Part shown: in pieces, positions 32,965-44,541 of the stretch | Layout of the letters: every line of letters begins with the position of its first letter | Position numbering within the stretch: the first letter of the stretch is position 1 | NCBI GenBank assembly: GCA_947311845.1 | Contig: CAMZMU010000111.1 | Coordinates: 15,400,630-15,464,629 of the forward strand | Direction: 5' to 3' | From: Poa pratensis | Lineage: Eukaryota; Streptophyta; Magnoliopsida; Poales; Poaceae | Length of the DNA: 64,000 bases | Notes under the pieces: generated by a model | What the model was told of the DNA's origin: nothing | Database searches by the model: none | The model's input: only the letters and a program-made list of their open reading frames with translations | Made by a program: the position numbers and the translations under genes

Positions 32965-33661
32965 GAGTCCGTCTACAGTAGGGGAAAGCGATTTTTGGAT
33001 CCCGCCGGAGTTCTCCACCTCGCCGGCTCGATTCGCTCGATCCCTCGGCCTCCGCCGGCCGCCTCGGCGGCGGGAGGCCGGGGGATCCTCGTCTCGTGTC
33101 CTGTACATAGTGTAGGAGTCCTTTGGTTGCAGGTCGCCGGCGTTCTGGAGGTAGAGGCGCGGCGGCTGGAGTTTGCGGGCGGTGGATCTCTTCTCCGGCG
33201 GCGGCGCTCTGCGGAGCGTCGTCTTCGATCCACCGCCACGGGCGCCCTCGCATCTCCGCGGAGGTGCCGTGGGCGTCGTTTCCGTGGTTGGCTCCGACGA
33301 CGGCGGAGCCTCTATGTGCTCAAGCTTCGAGTTCTTCGGCTGCTTCCGGCGGCGACTCCGAAGACGGCCGCGGCAAGGTGGATTCGCTGGGACAGGGGGG
33401 CGCTCGCCAAGGTCGTTCATCGTCTAAGGTTCCGCCGCGGCGCGGCGGACGTACAAGGCGGCGTCTCTCATAGGGCAAATGTTTCCCTGACTGTGGCAAG
33501 GTGGCGGCTGGTGGTCTTCGTCGTCGACGCCGGAGATGCTGGTGATCTTGGAGCTTGCTCCTCCTCCTCGTATTGTTCTTTTATTGTTCTTCTTCTATGT
33601 GCTGTGTATGTGGATTGCCGATGAATATATGTGGGAGTTGGATGTGTCAAAAAAAAAAAAA
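32965..33661 (+). mobile_element. retroposon copy D (about 0.7 kb)
   Basis: Shares CTACAGTAG, GCGATTTTTGGATCC, the CTCCGCCGGCCGCC centre and the end GTTGGATGTGTCA plus A13 with copies A and B. The 5' limit is approximate and no clear TSD was found. Without recognisable RT coding, it depends on another element for movement. Confidence 0.75.
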
Positions 33662-35270
33662 GTCCACGTCAGGTTTTGGATACAGGAGGTGTTCAAGCAG
33701 ATCCACAGCTTCTGTTTCTTGTCAACTCAGGTAATAAGAATCCATTAGTGAAATGGCTCTGAAGTTCAGATAACGAATATATATATATATGTATACAGAT
33801 ATACTCCTGAAAAACCTGATTGGGACGGAGCTAAAAAGTTCGTGGCTTTGGTGTGCGGTGCACGTCCGTGATGCGCACGCCGGGTCAGCGGCAGATCAAT
33901 CATGTATTCATGTTTCGGGTACTGTCGACAAAAGATTCAGAGCATCTGTTCTGAGGTTCTGAATTCTGAATTAGATATCGTCATGCGAATCACAGGAACA
34001 CACGTACACTGTTGTTTTAGTTTACCGAGCACCACGCAATCGGGCATGTAGCGTGCCGCTGTATGGTCAGGCAGTACCGGTGACTGTAGTGCATCGCACA
34101 TCGAGCTTTCTGACCTTATATTAATGAACAAATTTAAAAACCTAGAGATTCCAAGATCCAGACACTCAACAACAGCATATTGCTGGATCAGTATTCAGTA
34201 GCTAGAAATATAATGGTCAAAGCTTCTGTGTATATCATAAACATCAGGCAATACGTTAAGGAAAATTGTCAGAAAGAAATACAGATCCATACGGTTGACT
34301 CATATATACACGCCATCTATAATGTCCAGTATTTTCCTACTTGGATCGTTCTTAATGCTATCATTTCGATACCCCATCTGTTCTGCATTATCCCTGATCC
34401 ATCTTAATGCAAGTACCATCTGAAGATGTCGGTGCCCGGGCGTGCGCTTAATTTGTTGCCCATCGTTCTCACAAATTCTTAAGAAACAAGGCAAAAGCTT
34501 TGCCTTTTATAATCGTTCTCACAAATTCACTAACACCTTGGTGCCAGTGGCCAGACAAGTGTTGATACCTTTATAGCCAACGGCCAAATGTACCTTGGAG
34601 GAGACGTTGAAGTTTGAGTGGTTTTTCGTCAGGGCTATCGACTACAATGATGCTTTCTGGTCTGAAACTGACCTCACCTAGTCACCTGATCGATAAAATC
34701 CACAGTGCATATCCGGTCTGAAAATAACCCAAGGGTGTCTTAAGACTTCACTACTTCAGGCATGCGTGCCCACATACTGTCATGCGACTCACTAACATGT
34801 TTTGCTTTGCCATACATCGTCTAACGTTTCCAATGGTTAGGCTGAACAAAAAAATATTGAGCTTTGACTTTGACCTAGAGATGCCTGGATCCAGATATCT
34901 CCAAACTATTGTTGGATAAGTATACCGGAAATATTCCCTGCACAATAATCATGGGAGCAGTGAAAGATGATTGCTGGCATGAAAACACAAGTTCATTCGT
35001 AGTTTCATACTACCACCATCTTCTGCCCTGCATGACGAATGGCCCGTATGCATGCCAGCTATGTTGATCTGCATTTTCCTACCTCGATGCTTCTTAATAT
35101 TATCATTGAGATGACACATGTTTTCCATCATCCTATAGCCTTTCTTTAGATTGTCATCCACACAGAAGTATGTTAATAATTTTCCTTTGCTGATCTTACT
35201 AACAATTTTGGAGCCAACGGCCAACCTTATCTCGAGAAGTTTCACTTGTTCTCATAGCGCTATCGATAGC
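33662..35270. other. intergenic DNA, possible decayed gene remnant
   Basis: A (TA)n run lies at 33780-33792. Two stretches (34520-34640 and 35180-35270) share phrases such as acaaattcactaacacc/ttactaacaattttgg and agccaacggccaa. They look like diverged copies of one unit, possibly coding on the minus strand. Not identifiable. Confidence 0.35.
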
Positions 35271-35277
35271 AATGCGC

Positions 35278-35445
35278 TCTGGTCCAGATATGGATTCGAA
35301 AACGGGACCCGTTTGTTACACTTTTCGTCCATTTTATGTATATCTTTGGGATCAAATTTTTGTACTAGCTATACGTAAAATTAATGAAGAAAAGGTGAGA
35401 CAAACGGGTTCCGTTTTAAGCATCCTTAGGTCTAGAATCATTGGT
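35278..35445. repeat. imperfect inverted repeat, MITE-like (about 165 bp)
   Basis: Left CGAAAACGGGACCCGTTTGT pairs with the complement of the right side, TTAAAACGGAACCCGTTTGT. Pairing continues into TATGTA/TACGTA inside and GGTC(C/T)AGA outside. No TSD could be fixed. Confidence 0.5.
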
Positions 35446-37480
35446 AGAGCTTCAGCCCGGCATGCCCGAGCGGCTGCCCGGGCTCCAGCTGCAGATTTCC
35501 TTTGAAGCCTGTCGGAAAGAGCTAGCATAAAAAAGATTTCCTGGGGCAAACTACGATCAAGACAGCCATGTCTAGAGCTTGCCCAGGCTTAGCGATTGGG
35601 CTGGCTCCGCCACTGTCCAGAATAGACCAGCTGACTAAACCCCAGCAAAAACATCTAGCGTGAGAAGAAACCACATAAGTGTTCAGACCTGTGTGCTCAC
35701 TTACAGGTAGCATGCCAGTTTCTACCTCGTGAGACAGCGAGGTGGACGTACGGACGTCCCTCTCGAAGCTTAATGAATCTTCTTGTCGCCGTGTTCCATG
35801 GAGGGGGAGAAGATCCAAGGAGTAACGCAAGAAGCTAGCTAGCTGCATACGTACGTAGATTGAATCCGTATACATTTCCGATCGCTTTCACGTACCGGGG
35901 CAGTGAACCTGCCGATTCCTCGGCGGCGTCGCCGTCTCGTGCTGCCGTGATCGACGCGGATACGCATCTCATAGCCTGGCCTGTGCGGGGCTACGTCGGT
36001 GGACAGTAGACCTGGTGATCACAAGCTACGGGCTACCACTGGCTGAGAAGAGTTGAACAGTTGCTTAAAAAAAATTGAACTAATGCAAGGCTTGATCTGG
36101 ATGGCTAACTTGTCTTGATTGTTGGATACCGATCGCCAGCTTGCCTTTTGCTTTCGAGCAAGTCTCAGTCTCTCACAAGTCCCAAGTCGTCGATCTAGCT
36201 ATGCATGTACCGTGCCTGACTTGCACTCTTTGTTGTTGTACCGTATTTTCATTATGTCGCTTTTATAAAGCGTGACGGTTTTTCCTCTTGTGATTTTCTT
36301 TGTCAAGGGAATGAGCTAGAGGTTATGCGAGAGTCCTATCTTTGGACCTGCGGTTCTTCTGGAATCTTCGGACTTCTTGTACCGTTGTTGGAAAATATCC
36401 CTCGTTGTATCTCCAACAGTAAAGAGACCTTCATAAATAGGTCTCGAAACTCCAAACGTTGTAGAGGTAACCATGAACGGAAAAAAAAGTACACTGATAG
36501 ATGACGCGTAAGAGAAACATTTTTATCATTAAAACTTTTGTGATCTATGCCCCGTAGCCAGTTTCCAAAAACATTTGCGACACTAAGTGGTTGGATAGGT
36601 TAGAACCTACTTGGATGATTGATCATATAAAACCGACAAATTTGCAATTGGAGAATAAGGGTGTTATTTTTTCATCTTGATGGCAGAATACATCCCATGT
36701 TAGTTGCGTTTAATAAGGTTGTCTTTGGTATGGATTACTCCTATGCGCACATACCATGCAAAGTTTTTAACTTCGTAAGTATTTATATTTTCTACATTTT
36801 CTTATTATTATCGACTGGGAATTCTGATTTAACGCTCTTGCTGCTAGAGTGCTAGGGGATGTTTTTCCGGATGTACCCATGGTTCACAGAGTGTTAAATA
36901 CTCTAGAAAGAAAACCGCAAAATATTGGCGATCCATACGTGCGTTGCGAACTTGCGATTCATCCGGCTGGATACAAGGCATGTGTTGTGCAGCACGATCT
37001 CGCACGACTTCATTCCCTAGATCAGGATGGAGTTGACACTCTCCAAGTCAACTCTGTTCGACAGTACAGGTTTCAGAATTCAGTCAGGTTCACCGTATTA
37101 CGGCACGCCGCTCTCCATTGCTTGCTCCAACATGCCCGTGAAACAGTCGGTAATGCGAGCGTTCGGCCCACCGGGCCATGTACGCGGGCGAAGTTTTGGT
37201 GTGCAATCGTGCGCAAATCCTATACGCCGCTCGTTAGCGGTGCGAATCGCTGCGGCCGCCTGAAGGAGCTCCTTTCTGGGTCAGGCCCATTTAGTTCGCG
37301 AGTGTAGTACGCTGAATCGTTCAGCTAAAAAACATATGTTGATGTGCTGAACGTTTACTCTTTCCTTTTTCTTCTCTTTTTCTTTTTTCTTTTCCATTTT
37401 TCTTTATTTTTGTTTTGCTTTTGATTTTTCGTTTTCTTTTATGTTTCTATTTTTTGTTTTTGTTTTCTTTTTCTTTTCTG
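35446..37480. other. intergenic, no recognised gene
   Basis: Contains a plus frame of 152 codons (36849-37307) with no domain and no supporting signals. Nothing else to report. Confidence 0.4.
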
Positions 37481-37489
37481 TTTTGATGG

Positions 37490-38230
37490 TTCCAATTTTG
37501 AAAATGGTTTCAAAATTGAAAATGGTTCCAAATTTGAAATATTTTTTTTTGAAAATGATTCCAAATTTGAAAATGGTTTCAAAATTTAAAATGGTTCCAG
37601 AACCTTTTTGGTTCCACGACATTTTTGGTTCATCCTCATTTTCGGTTCTCCAACATTTTCGATTCATTTACGGTTCAATATTAATTTTGGTTCCACTATA
37701 TTTTTTGGTTCATCTGCACATTTGGTTCACTATTATTTTTGGTTCTTCACCCGCACTTTTGTTCCAATTTTTTATACTCGGTTCACCTGCATTTTTTGTT
37801 CTCCATCATTTTCGATTCACTATTTTATTTCAGTTTACTCGCATTTTATGGTTCAATATTATGTTTTTGGTTCTCCAACATTTTTTGTTCACTATTATTT
37901 TGGTTCACTCGGATTTATGGTTCAATTTTATTTTTGGTTCTCCGAGATTTTCGGTTCACTATTATTTCGGTTCTCTCGCATTTATGGTTCAATATTAATT
38001 TTGGTCCCACTATATTTTTTAGTTCATCTGCACATTTGGTTCACTATTATTTTTTGGTTCTTCACCCACACTTTCGTTTCACTTTTATATTCGGTTCACC
38101 AGCATTTACGGTTTAGTATACTTCGGTTCACCTACACTTACAGTTCAATATTATTTTTGGTTCCACAACTTTTTTGGTTCATCTTCATTTTCGGTTAACT
38201 ATTATTTTCTATTTCAATATTAGTTTTTCT
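37490..38230. repeat. GGTTC-rich degenerate tandem tract
   Basis: The motif (T)TTTGGTTC(A)NTATTAT recurs dozens of times with small changes. It is preceded by a pyrimidine-rich run (37360-37480) and AAAATGGTTCCAAA repeats. The plus strand stays open for up to about 196 codons only because TAA/TAG/TGA do not fit the motif. This is low complexity, not a gene. Confidence 0.8.
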
Positions 38231-38789
38231 TCACTTTTTAAAATCGTTACATTATTTCTGATATTTTTAATTCCGAGAGAATTATTTCATACTTTTGTCT
38301 GCTTTGTGCGTATATTATGTTGTACATGTCGAATGTACCAGAAAATAGAAAATGAATCGCGCTGATCACGGGAGCGAGCTAGCTAGTTAACTCAACGTCT
38401 CCTAATACGCATGCATGTGTCTGCTAGCTAGTTTAGCTAGCTCAACCATGCATGCATTTCTGGTCTAGTACGAACATGTGTAAAGGAAACAGAGGAAGCA
38501 CGCAGGAAGTAGCCGGCGAACATCCGCGAAAAAAAAAAACATCCGCGCGCAAAATACTTGGGCCGGCCCACGTACGAAGCACGCAGCGGCGCGGCGCAAC
38601 GTACACGCGCTCCCGCAATGGTGGAACGAGGAGTGTTTAGGCCACGCTATGGGCTTTTGATGTCGAAAAGGCTGTGTATTCCAACATAGTAATTGGTTAT
38701 GAATGCTAGCTCAGCCTGCGTCTTCGCCTTTGATCTGTGATCAAATGAGGCCCATCTACGGCACACTACAATTTGAATCTTTTTTTTTC
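38231..38789. other. intergenic, no recognised gene
   Basis: Unique-looking AT-rich then mixed sequence with a few gctagct repeats near 38380-38440. Nothing coding. Confidence 0.4.
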
Positions 38790-38819
38790 TGCCACGGCGC
38801 CGGGCATGGGCGAGGTTTC

Positions 38820-39131
38820 TTTTTTTTGAGAACACAGTACAACACAGACGCTCACAAATACGCACATACACTCACCCCTATGAACGCACGCACGCACACC
38901 CTACCCCTATGAGCACCTCTGAAGGACTGAGCCGGCAGATCTTGAGGTTGACGAAGTCACCACAGGCGCCTCGCTGTTGACGGGCACGTCACCTACCACT
39001 GAAAGAATAGCGCCGGATAATCCTGGAATAAATCCAGGTAAATGCAAACGCCCATGCCAAGTCTAGGACTTGAACCTGGGTGGGCTGGTTCCACCACAGG
39101 GAACCCAACCATCAGAGCCAAGCTCCGTTTG
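38820..39131 (-). mobile_element. tRNA-derived SINE (312 bp)
   Basis: The 19-bp TSD cgggcatgggcgaggtttc lies at 38801-38819 and 39132-39150. A T8 run at the left is the poly(A) tail. At the 5' end the minus strand has a polymerase III box B, GGTTCAAGTCC (39066-39076), with an A-box-like TGGCTCTGATGG upstream. The 3' half ends GCGTCTGTGTTGTACTGTG, the common tail of grass SINEs. The paralogous sequence at 45668 has one copy of the target site and no insert. Confidence 0.93.
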
Positions 39132-39348
39132 CGGGCATGGGCGAGGTTTCATGATCCGAATCGTCTAATATCATGATTCCATCACACAACCTACGAGTGA
39201 AGCAAACACAAACACGGAGAAAAAAAGAAAAGTAATGCAAAGACGAAGCGCACGTTTTGTTCTTCCGAAACCAAAAATGACATAAGAAATCCACGCAGGA
39301 ATCCAACGAGCACATGCAGGCAACGCGTCGCTGCTTTTGGCCTTCGCC

Positions 39349-39398
39349 TTTTTTTTTCTTTCCTAAACACAGTACAACGTTGACGCTCACATACACGT
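39349..39398 (-). repeat. SINE 3'-end fragment
   Basis: The stretch aacacagtacaacgttgacg preceded by a T-rich run matches the tail of the neighbouring SINE. It is absent at the paralogous position near 45880. Confidence 0.6.
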
Positions 39399-39460
39399 GC
39401 AACTTGTCCAGTGGAGTAAAAAAAAATGAGAACGAAAAGACGAGCAGGATTTTGCGGGGA

Positions 39461-41497
39461 TCCTGCGCTTTCATCCTCCGTATGCGCAACCGTTGGATGG
39501 GCTTCATCGTGCGGGACTCGTCTTCCTTATCCCTTAAACAAAATATCTGCTGCCTCGCTCGATCCCATCTCCACGCGCTCATCTCCATCGCTGCCTTCCA
39601 TTTCTCGCTGCGCTCCGGCAGCCGGCAGGGCTGCGCCGCCGCGCCCCGGTGGTCTACCGCCGCTGCGTCTCAGCCGCCACCTACTGCTTTCCCTCCCTCC
39701 CGTCTCCGGCCGCTGCCGCCCCGCCCCGACCTCCCGCGCCGGTCGCCGCCCCGCCCCGACCTCCCGCGTCGGCCGCTGCGCCTCACCGACCTCCCTCGCC
39801 GGCCGTTGCTAGAGCCCGTGCTGCTTGTTCCGGATGGAGACGGCGACGACGACCTCCGACCGCGTCCTGCTGCTCCGGCCCGCGCCCATGCTGCTTGTTC
39901 TGGAGGGCCGCGGCGACGACGACCACCGACCGTGTCCTGCTGCTCCGGCCCGCGCCCGTGCTGCTTGTTCCGGAGGGCCGCGGCGACGACGACCTCCGAC
40001 CGCGTCCTGCTGCTCCGGCCCGCGCCCGTGTTGCCTGTTCCGGAGGGCGGCGGCGACGAGGCGAGGCATGCAGCTCCATGGCGAGGCGGCGGTGTCCCCC
40101 GCGATGCGCTTCACGCTCGTCTTCCCCATCCCGCAGCACCAATACAGCGACCTGCTGCAGCCTCCGCGCAAGCCCGGGCCCATCGCCATGGGTGACTAGA
40201 CCCGTGTCCACGGGGCTGCTCAACAAATTTGCTACGAATGATTTTCTTTCTTCTTTGTGGTGCAAATTTTTCGAAGCTTTGTAGCACAATATTTTCACTT
40301 TTGATGCAAATCCACTGATCATTTGTAGCAATTTTTTCTTTTTTATAATCTTGATTTTGGTGCAAATGTTTAGAAGCTTTGTAGCAAAAACAATTATTTT
40401 TTATGCAAATCCGTAAAACATCTGTAGCAATTTTATTTGTGTTGCTGAAGAAGCCGGAGTTGCTACCGACAGTAGCCGGACGGAGTTGCTAGACAGTATC
40501 CCGCGTTGCTACCGACAGCGCATGGCATTGCTACCGACGAGCCGGCGATGCTACTGAGGGTGTGTGACGTTGCTATCGACGACACGCAACGATGTGCCGG
40601 CCATGCTACCGACGGCGCATGGCATTGCTACCGACGAGCTGATGATGCTACTGACGCACGACGTCGCTACCGACGACACACGTCGATGCTACTGATGAGC
40701 CGATGATGCTATCGGCGGAATTCAGCAATGCTACAAACGGATGCTACCGACGGCTGGCGGTGTTGCTACCGACGAGCCGACGATGCTACCGGGGGCGCGC
40801 GACGTTGCTACCAACGAGCCGACGATGCTACCTGGGGCGTGCGACGTTGCTACCGACGGCTCACATTTTGCTCCGTAAAAAGCATATACGATGGTGCGAG
40901 CAGGCGATGCCTCGCCGGAACTCTGGAGGAAGATGCTACCATAAACCATCCACGTTGCTGAAGCGCCTACCATGGCGTTGCTGCATCGGCGACGCCACGT
41001 CGGGGTTCTATAGGCGCTGCTACATCGGCGACGCCGCGTCGGGGGTTCTCCAATATTGCCAGTGAGGTCTCGTCGGATTTGCTACAATAGCAAAAATTGC
41101 TACAAATAGAACTTTTTTCTCCATAGAAGCATTTGCTACGAGCACCGCAAAAAATTGCTACGAATGAAACTTTTTGTTCCGTACAATCATTTTGTGAGAT
41201 TTGAGAGGAAATTGCACTTTTGCTACAATAGTATAAAATTCTTATTACAAACGAGCCGTTTTTGCTTCATATAAGCATTTGCGAGATTTTGGTGAAAATT
41301 GGACATTTTGCTACAATAGTACAAAAAAAATTATTACGCGCGAACCGTTTTTGCGGGATTGGTGGAATTTGGGGACTAGGAAGGGGACACGTGTCAACGT
41401 GGGGACCCGGGGGAAAAAATTTGGGGACCAGGAAGGGAACACGTGTCAGCATGGGGACCCGGGGCATTTTTCCCCAGGTCCCCGGAGGACGCCTAGT
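39461..41497. mobile_element. 2-kb non-coding element splitting the promoter duplicate
   Basis: Defined by comparison with the uninterrupted paralogue (45945-45955). It contains a GC-rich, Ala/Pro/Arg-encoding block with three 69-bp repeats (39819-40055), a long TGCTACCGACGA-rich tract (40450-40870), TTTGCTAC(A/G) motifs, and a tandem of about 53 bp at 41371-41470. The right end GGACGCCTAGTC matches the complement of the left end of the element at 31.6 kb. The left end does not match, and no TSD was seen. Confidence 0.6.
39819..40055 (+). repeat. three-and-a-bit tandem 69-bp GC-rich units
   Basis: Each unit starts TGCTGCTTGTTCCGGA and contains CGGCGACGACGACCTCCGAC and CGTCCTGCTGCTCCGGCC. The unit length is a multiple of three, so all three frames stay open, giving long but probably meaningless ORFs on both strands. 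Confidence 0.85.
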
Positions 41498-41645
41498 CAT
41501 GAACCACCTTGAGCTGAGTCCACCCTCACCAATCACTGGACTGCGCTGACAGCGACGGCGCGCGCCTCCTCCTCCCCGTCCGTCCCGACCCCGCGACGCA
41601 GCGCCACGTCTCGCCGATGGATCTCCCGCCGCCAAGACCTAGAGG
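41498..41645 (+). pseudogene. duplicate of the ankyrin gene promoter, proximal part and first codons
   Basis: Starting ccaccttgagctgagtccac, it follows 45952-46115 with few changes and reaches ATGGATCTCCCGCCG, the first five codons of the ankyrin gene. Homology stops there; the rest of the gene is absent. It is either a truncated duplicate or the older promoter left behind. Confidence 0.85.
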
Positions 41646-42800
41646 GCACAAGGAAAGGAGTCTCGCTACCAACACAGTGACTTTTTTTTTGGCAATTCGA
41701 CCATGGAGTTTAACAGTACTCCAGCAAGGTAAAAATTCTCCGTCAGAAATAGTATATCTGCTAATAACTCTACAACATACCTTGATCCGACAATTAACAA
41801 GCTAGAATATTTTCCTTGTTATAAGCGTCGAGAGGCTGCAACGAGATCAATCAGGGGACAAGATCAACCCAGTTTCAGTCATTTCTTAACTATGTCTGAC
41901 AAGTGAACGTACTTTTACCTCTGTCTTGGGATTATGCAACTTGGAGCACGGCTCACACAACAGGCAGCTTCTCACGCTTTTTTGCTAGGATTGGTTTCTA
42001 TGTATCTTGATTTGTGAGGACAGTGCATTTCAATGTTGCCTGATTCTGAGTCTTTTTTCTTTAGCCTCGACCATATTTTTTAACCCTTCGGGTTCCCGAT
42101 CATCTCCATCCTTAGAGAATATGCTAACATTATACTCAAACTGCAGAATTTCCGATGCACGAGACATTGCGAAACCAACTTAAGTTGGAGCGCTCTATGC
42201 ACTACCTCAAAATTCCATTACATAATATTATATGTTTTGAGCTACACAAAATAACAAAATTTAGCTCTAAAAGCAAATAAAAAATTGATCACCAAATTGT
42301 TTTTCTGTGTCCATCAAAATGAGATTTTATTTCACTAAAAAAAATTAGTCATACACACTAGACATATATATTGCTATCCGAATTTTTCTTGGGAGCTTAT
42401 TTATATGTACCTTTGAAGTTTCACGTGTAAGCATTTCATGTAGTTCCTAGAATCACACAGGTGCTAATCGAGCTGCGGTCTTCACCCGCTAAGAGCCGAA
42501 CGACTTATTAATGCCGGTCACTCCTACATAACCATCATTGACACTTTCTGGAACAAGGGCCGTCCTTAGAAAGAATCCAGGCATTTTCATAGCTGAACCG
42601 TGACTAGTAAAATACGTTTGTGGTCGTGACATCAATTCGGAAAAAGATCAGGATATCTCAACAAGTCAATGATACACAAGAATGTGGCCAAAAAATATAC
42701 TCAACGCTCCACATGAGCTCCTGCAGATAGGCTGATTCAATCAAGATTGAGAGAGAAACATCTCTCTTCAATAGCACAATGAATGAGGATGATAAAAAGG
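41646..42800. other. intergenic, no recognised gene
   Basis: AT-rich sequence with only short open frames. Nothing recognised. Confidence 0.45.
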
Positions 42801-42808
42801 GTCATTTG

Positions 42809-43454
42809 CAGGGGCGGCGCTAGGGGTATGCACATGTATGCAAGTGAATACCCAACATTTTGAGCCAAACAAGTACATATCGGCCCATATACCCCAGCTC
42901 ATATGCGCTCGACTCTGCTTCCCTTTCAGCGTTCTGTTCGCTAGCACATCTATCCTTCCTGACCCTGTTCGCTCGCACATCTCACACGAAGGGCTCACCA
43001 CCGCACCATCGCCCTGGGCATGTGCAAGCCCTGAAATCTTGTCCAGGAGGTAGCCCTGGCTCCTCTCGTCCGATTACTCACCATAGCGCCTCCTCTCCCG
43101 TCTTCGTTCGCCCGGACACGAGCTCGCCCGAGCCACGCCCTGCGCGGCAACGATGATGCCGCCGCCACCTCAAGTCGTGTCGAGCACAGCGACCATGTCC
43201 TCGGTGAGTGCCTCGACGTCCTCGACGACCTGACGCGGGAACCAGGAGACGGAGCTGCCAAGAACTTCTTCCTCGACGTCCACTACGTCCAGCCGCCGTG
43301 CCACGCCATGGACTCCAACCTCGTCTTCCTCCTCTTCCAGCCAGCGCCTTCGCCCCCGATCCCGTCCTTTTCGTAATGTTTTGTTCCTATATTGCATTGA
43401 GAGAAAAAAAAATACAGTGAATATCCAGCCTCTAGAACCTGGTCGCCGCCACTG
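42809..43454. mobile_element. hAT-type non-autonomous element (646 bp) with captured coding sequence
   Basis: Ends are CAGGGGCGGCGCTAGG on the left and, on the complement, CAGTGGCGGCGACCAGG on the right. The 8-bp flanks are gtcatttg (42801-42808) and gtcatgtg (43455-43462), seven of eight identical, fitting a hAT TSD. The centre is GC-rich and coding-like (see 43150-43380). No transposase. Confidence 0.75.
43150..43380 (+). pseudogene. captured gene fragment inside the hAT element
   Basis: One plus frame reads HVLGECLDVLDDLTREPG, KNFFLDVHYVQPPCHAM and SNLVFLLF with no stop. Composition and codon use resemble a real grass exon. No start codon or domain name can be assigned. Confidence 0.4.
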
Positions 43455-43462
43455 GTCATGTG

Positions 43463-44150
43463 CGTAAATATCCAATAGGATATCAAGAATCAAGTGGTAC
43501 AAGTGAACCAGAAACAAGGAATTAGCAAAACAACTACTTGCGGGATTTAGGGGTTACGGAGCATCTACTTGCCTTAGTAGCGAGATTTTTCTCAGTGCGT
43601 AGTAAACCTTGAAAACTTTATCCGCTTGAACCACATCGTCGCCGTATGTGTATATTTAATGTATGTAATCGACTCTCCTATGCAGTAGCATCTCCCTCAA
43701 TATATGCATGTTTGGCTTTGAGGCGCACTGTCTCTCTCTTGTTCTCTCATGCTCTCTACAATCTCTATCAAGATATTCATAAGGTACTTTCTAAGATATT
43801 TAAAGATAGTATATATAAATGCATTATGACACACATAAGTGGCCTACACTATTCCATAAATGAATGTGATCGTCACATGGAGTTCAGTATCAATTAAACC
43901 GTTTGTTGTATATATGAAAGAATATTGATAACTTAGAGATTTATATGATTGTAAACAAGTAAAAATGTTAAGTATAAACTATGGTATGTTAATGTTCACG
44001 GCAGCACATTATGCATGATTTATAGTCCGTTAATGATGGATTTCAGCGAAAAAACTTGAGTACTCTCTATTCTGACATGCTTGTTGCCTCTCTATGTAAG
44101 TTGGTGTCATAGAAAGAAACTTCGCATGGAAAGAAAAGCAATTTATGTAC
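43463..44150. other. intergenic, no recognised gene
   Basis: AT-rich. A short plus frame (43646-43897) has no domain. Nothing recognised. Confidence 0.4.
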
Positions 44151-44154
44151 AACA

Positions 44155-44541
44155 ATGTCACAAGAAGGTATACATGTTACACAACGGGGTGCATGGGTTG
44201 GACCGTTAGATAAACAGTCAGAGCCTTGTAGAAGCATGGACACCATGCGTGCCACTGCATGTGAGCAAGAGTTGTCCTCTATACCTATGACCTCTAATAC
44301 TATGGTAGTACTTGTTGGCATTGATGGACAAAATCCGGCTGCGGATAATGCCATATCCGATGAAACTTTTCTCTGCTATGCTACGGAGCCTTCGGCTATG
44401 TATTTGTCGTATGTAACTGCAAGTGTAGTAGCACACACAATTGTAGTACAACACAGTGAAAGCACAAACCTATACCGTGTTGCTTTAAAACTCAACAACA
44501 AGACTATATTTAATTTTATCACAACTCCACTAGAACTTTAA
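44155..44541 (+). CDS. ORF of 128 codons, unrecognised
   Basis: It runs from MSQEGIHVTQRGAWVGPLD to FNFITTPLEL with moderate, even composition, unlike nearby noise. No domain, signal peptide or membrane segment is evident. It may be a fragment of a captured gene or mere chance. No promoter or intron signals were assigned. Confidence 0.25.
   Translation: MSQEGIHVTQRGAWVGPLDKQSEPCRSMDTMRATACEQELSSIPMTSNTMVVLVGIDGQNPAADNAISDETFLCYATEPSAMYLSYVTASVVAHTIVVQHSESTNLYRVALKLNNKTIFNFITTPLEL

Larger units (their letters stand above)
38790..39460 (+). repeat. duplicate of the ankyrin gene promoter, distal part
   Basis: Once the SINE at 38820-39131 is set aside, this segment matches 45650-45945 closely. 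Shared stretches include cgaagcgcacgttttgttct and ggaatccaac. The rest of the duplicate continues at 41498, so a 2-kb element has split it. Confidence 0.8.

Noticed and set aside
36849..37307. 152-codon plus frame
   Set aside because: No domain, odd composition and no promoter or intron signal; kept only as a remark.
37441..38198. Phe-rich frames of up to 196 codons
   Set aside because: They come from a GGTTC/ATT repeat lacking stop triplets in these frames. Repetitive, no domain.
38820..39131. A tRNA gene, because of the box B match
   Set aside because: No cloverleaf can be formed around it, and the 19-bp TSD plus A tail identify a SINE.
39314..40284. Long Arg/Pro/Ala frames on both strands, one of 293 codons
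   Set aside because: Three tandem 69-bp units and GC bias keep frames open; no domain and no intron logic.
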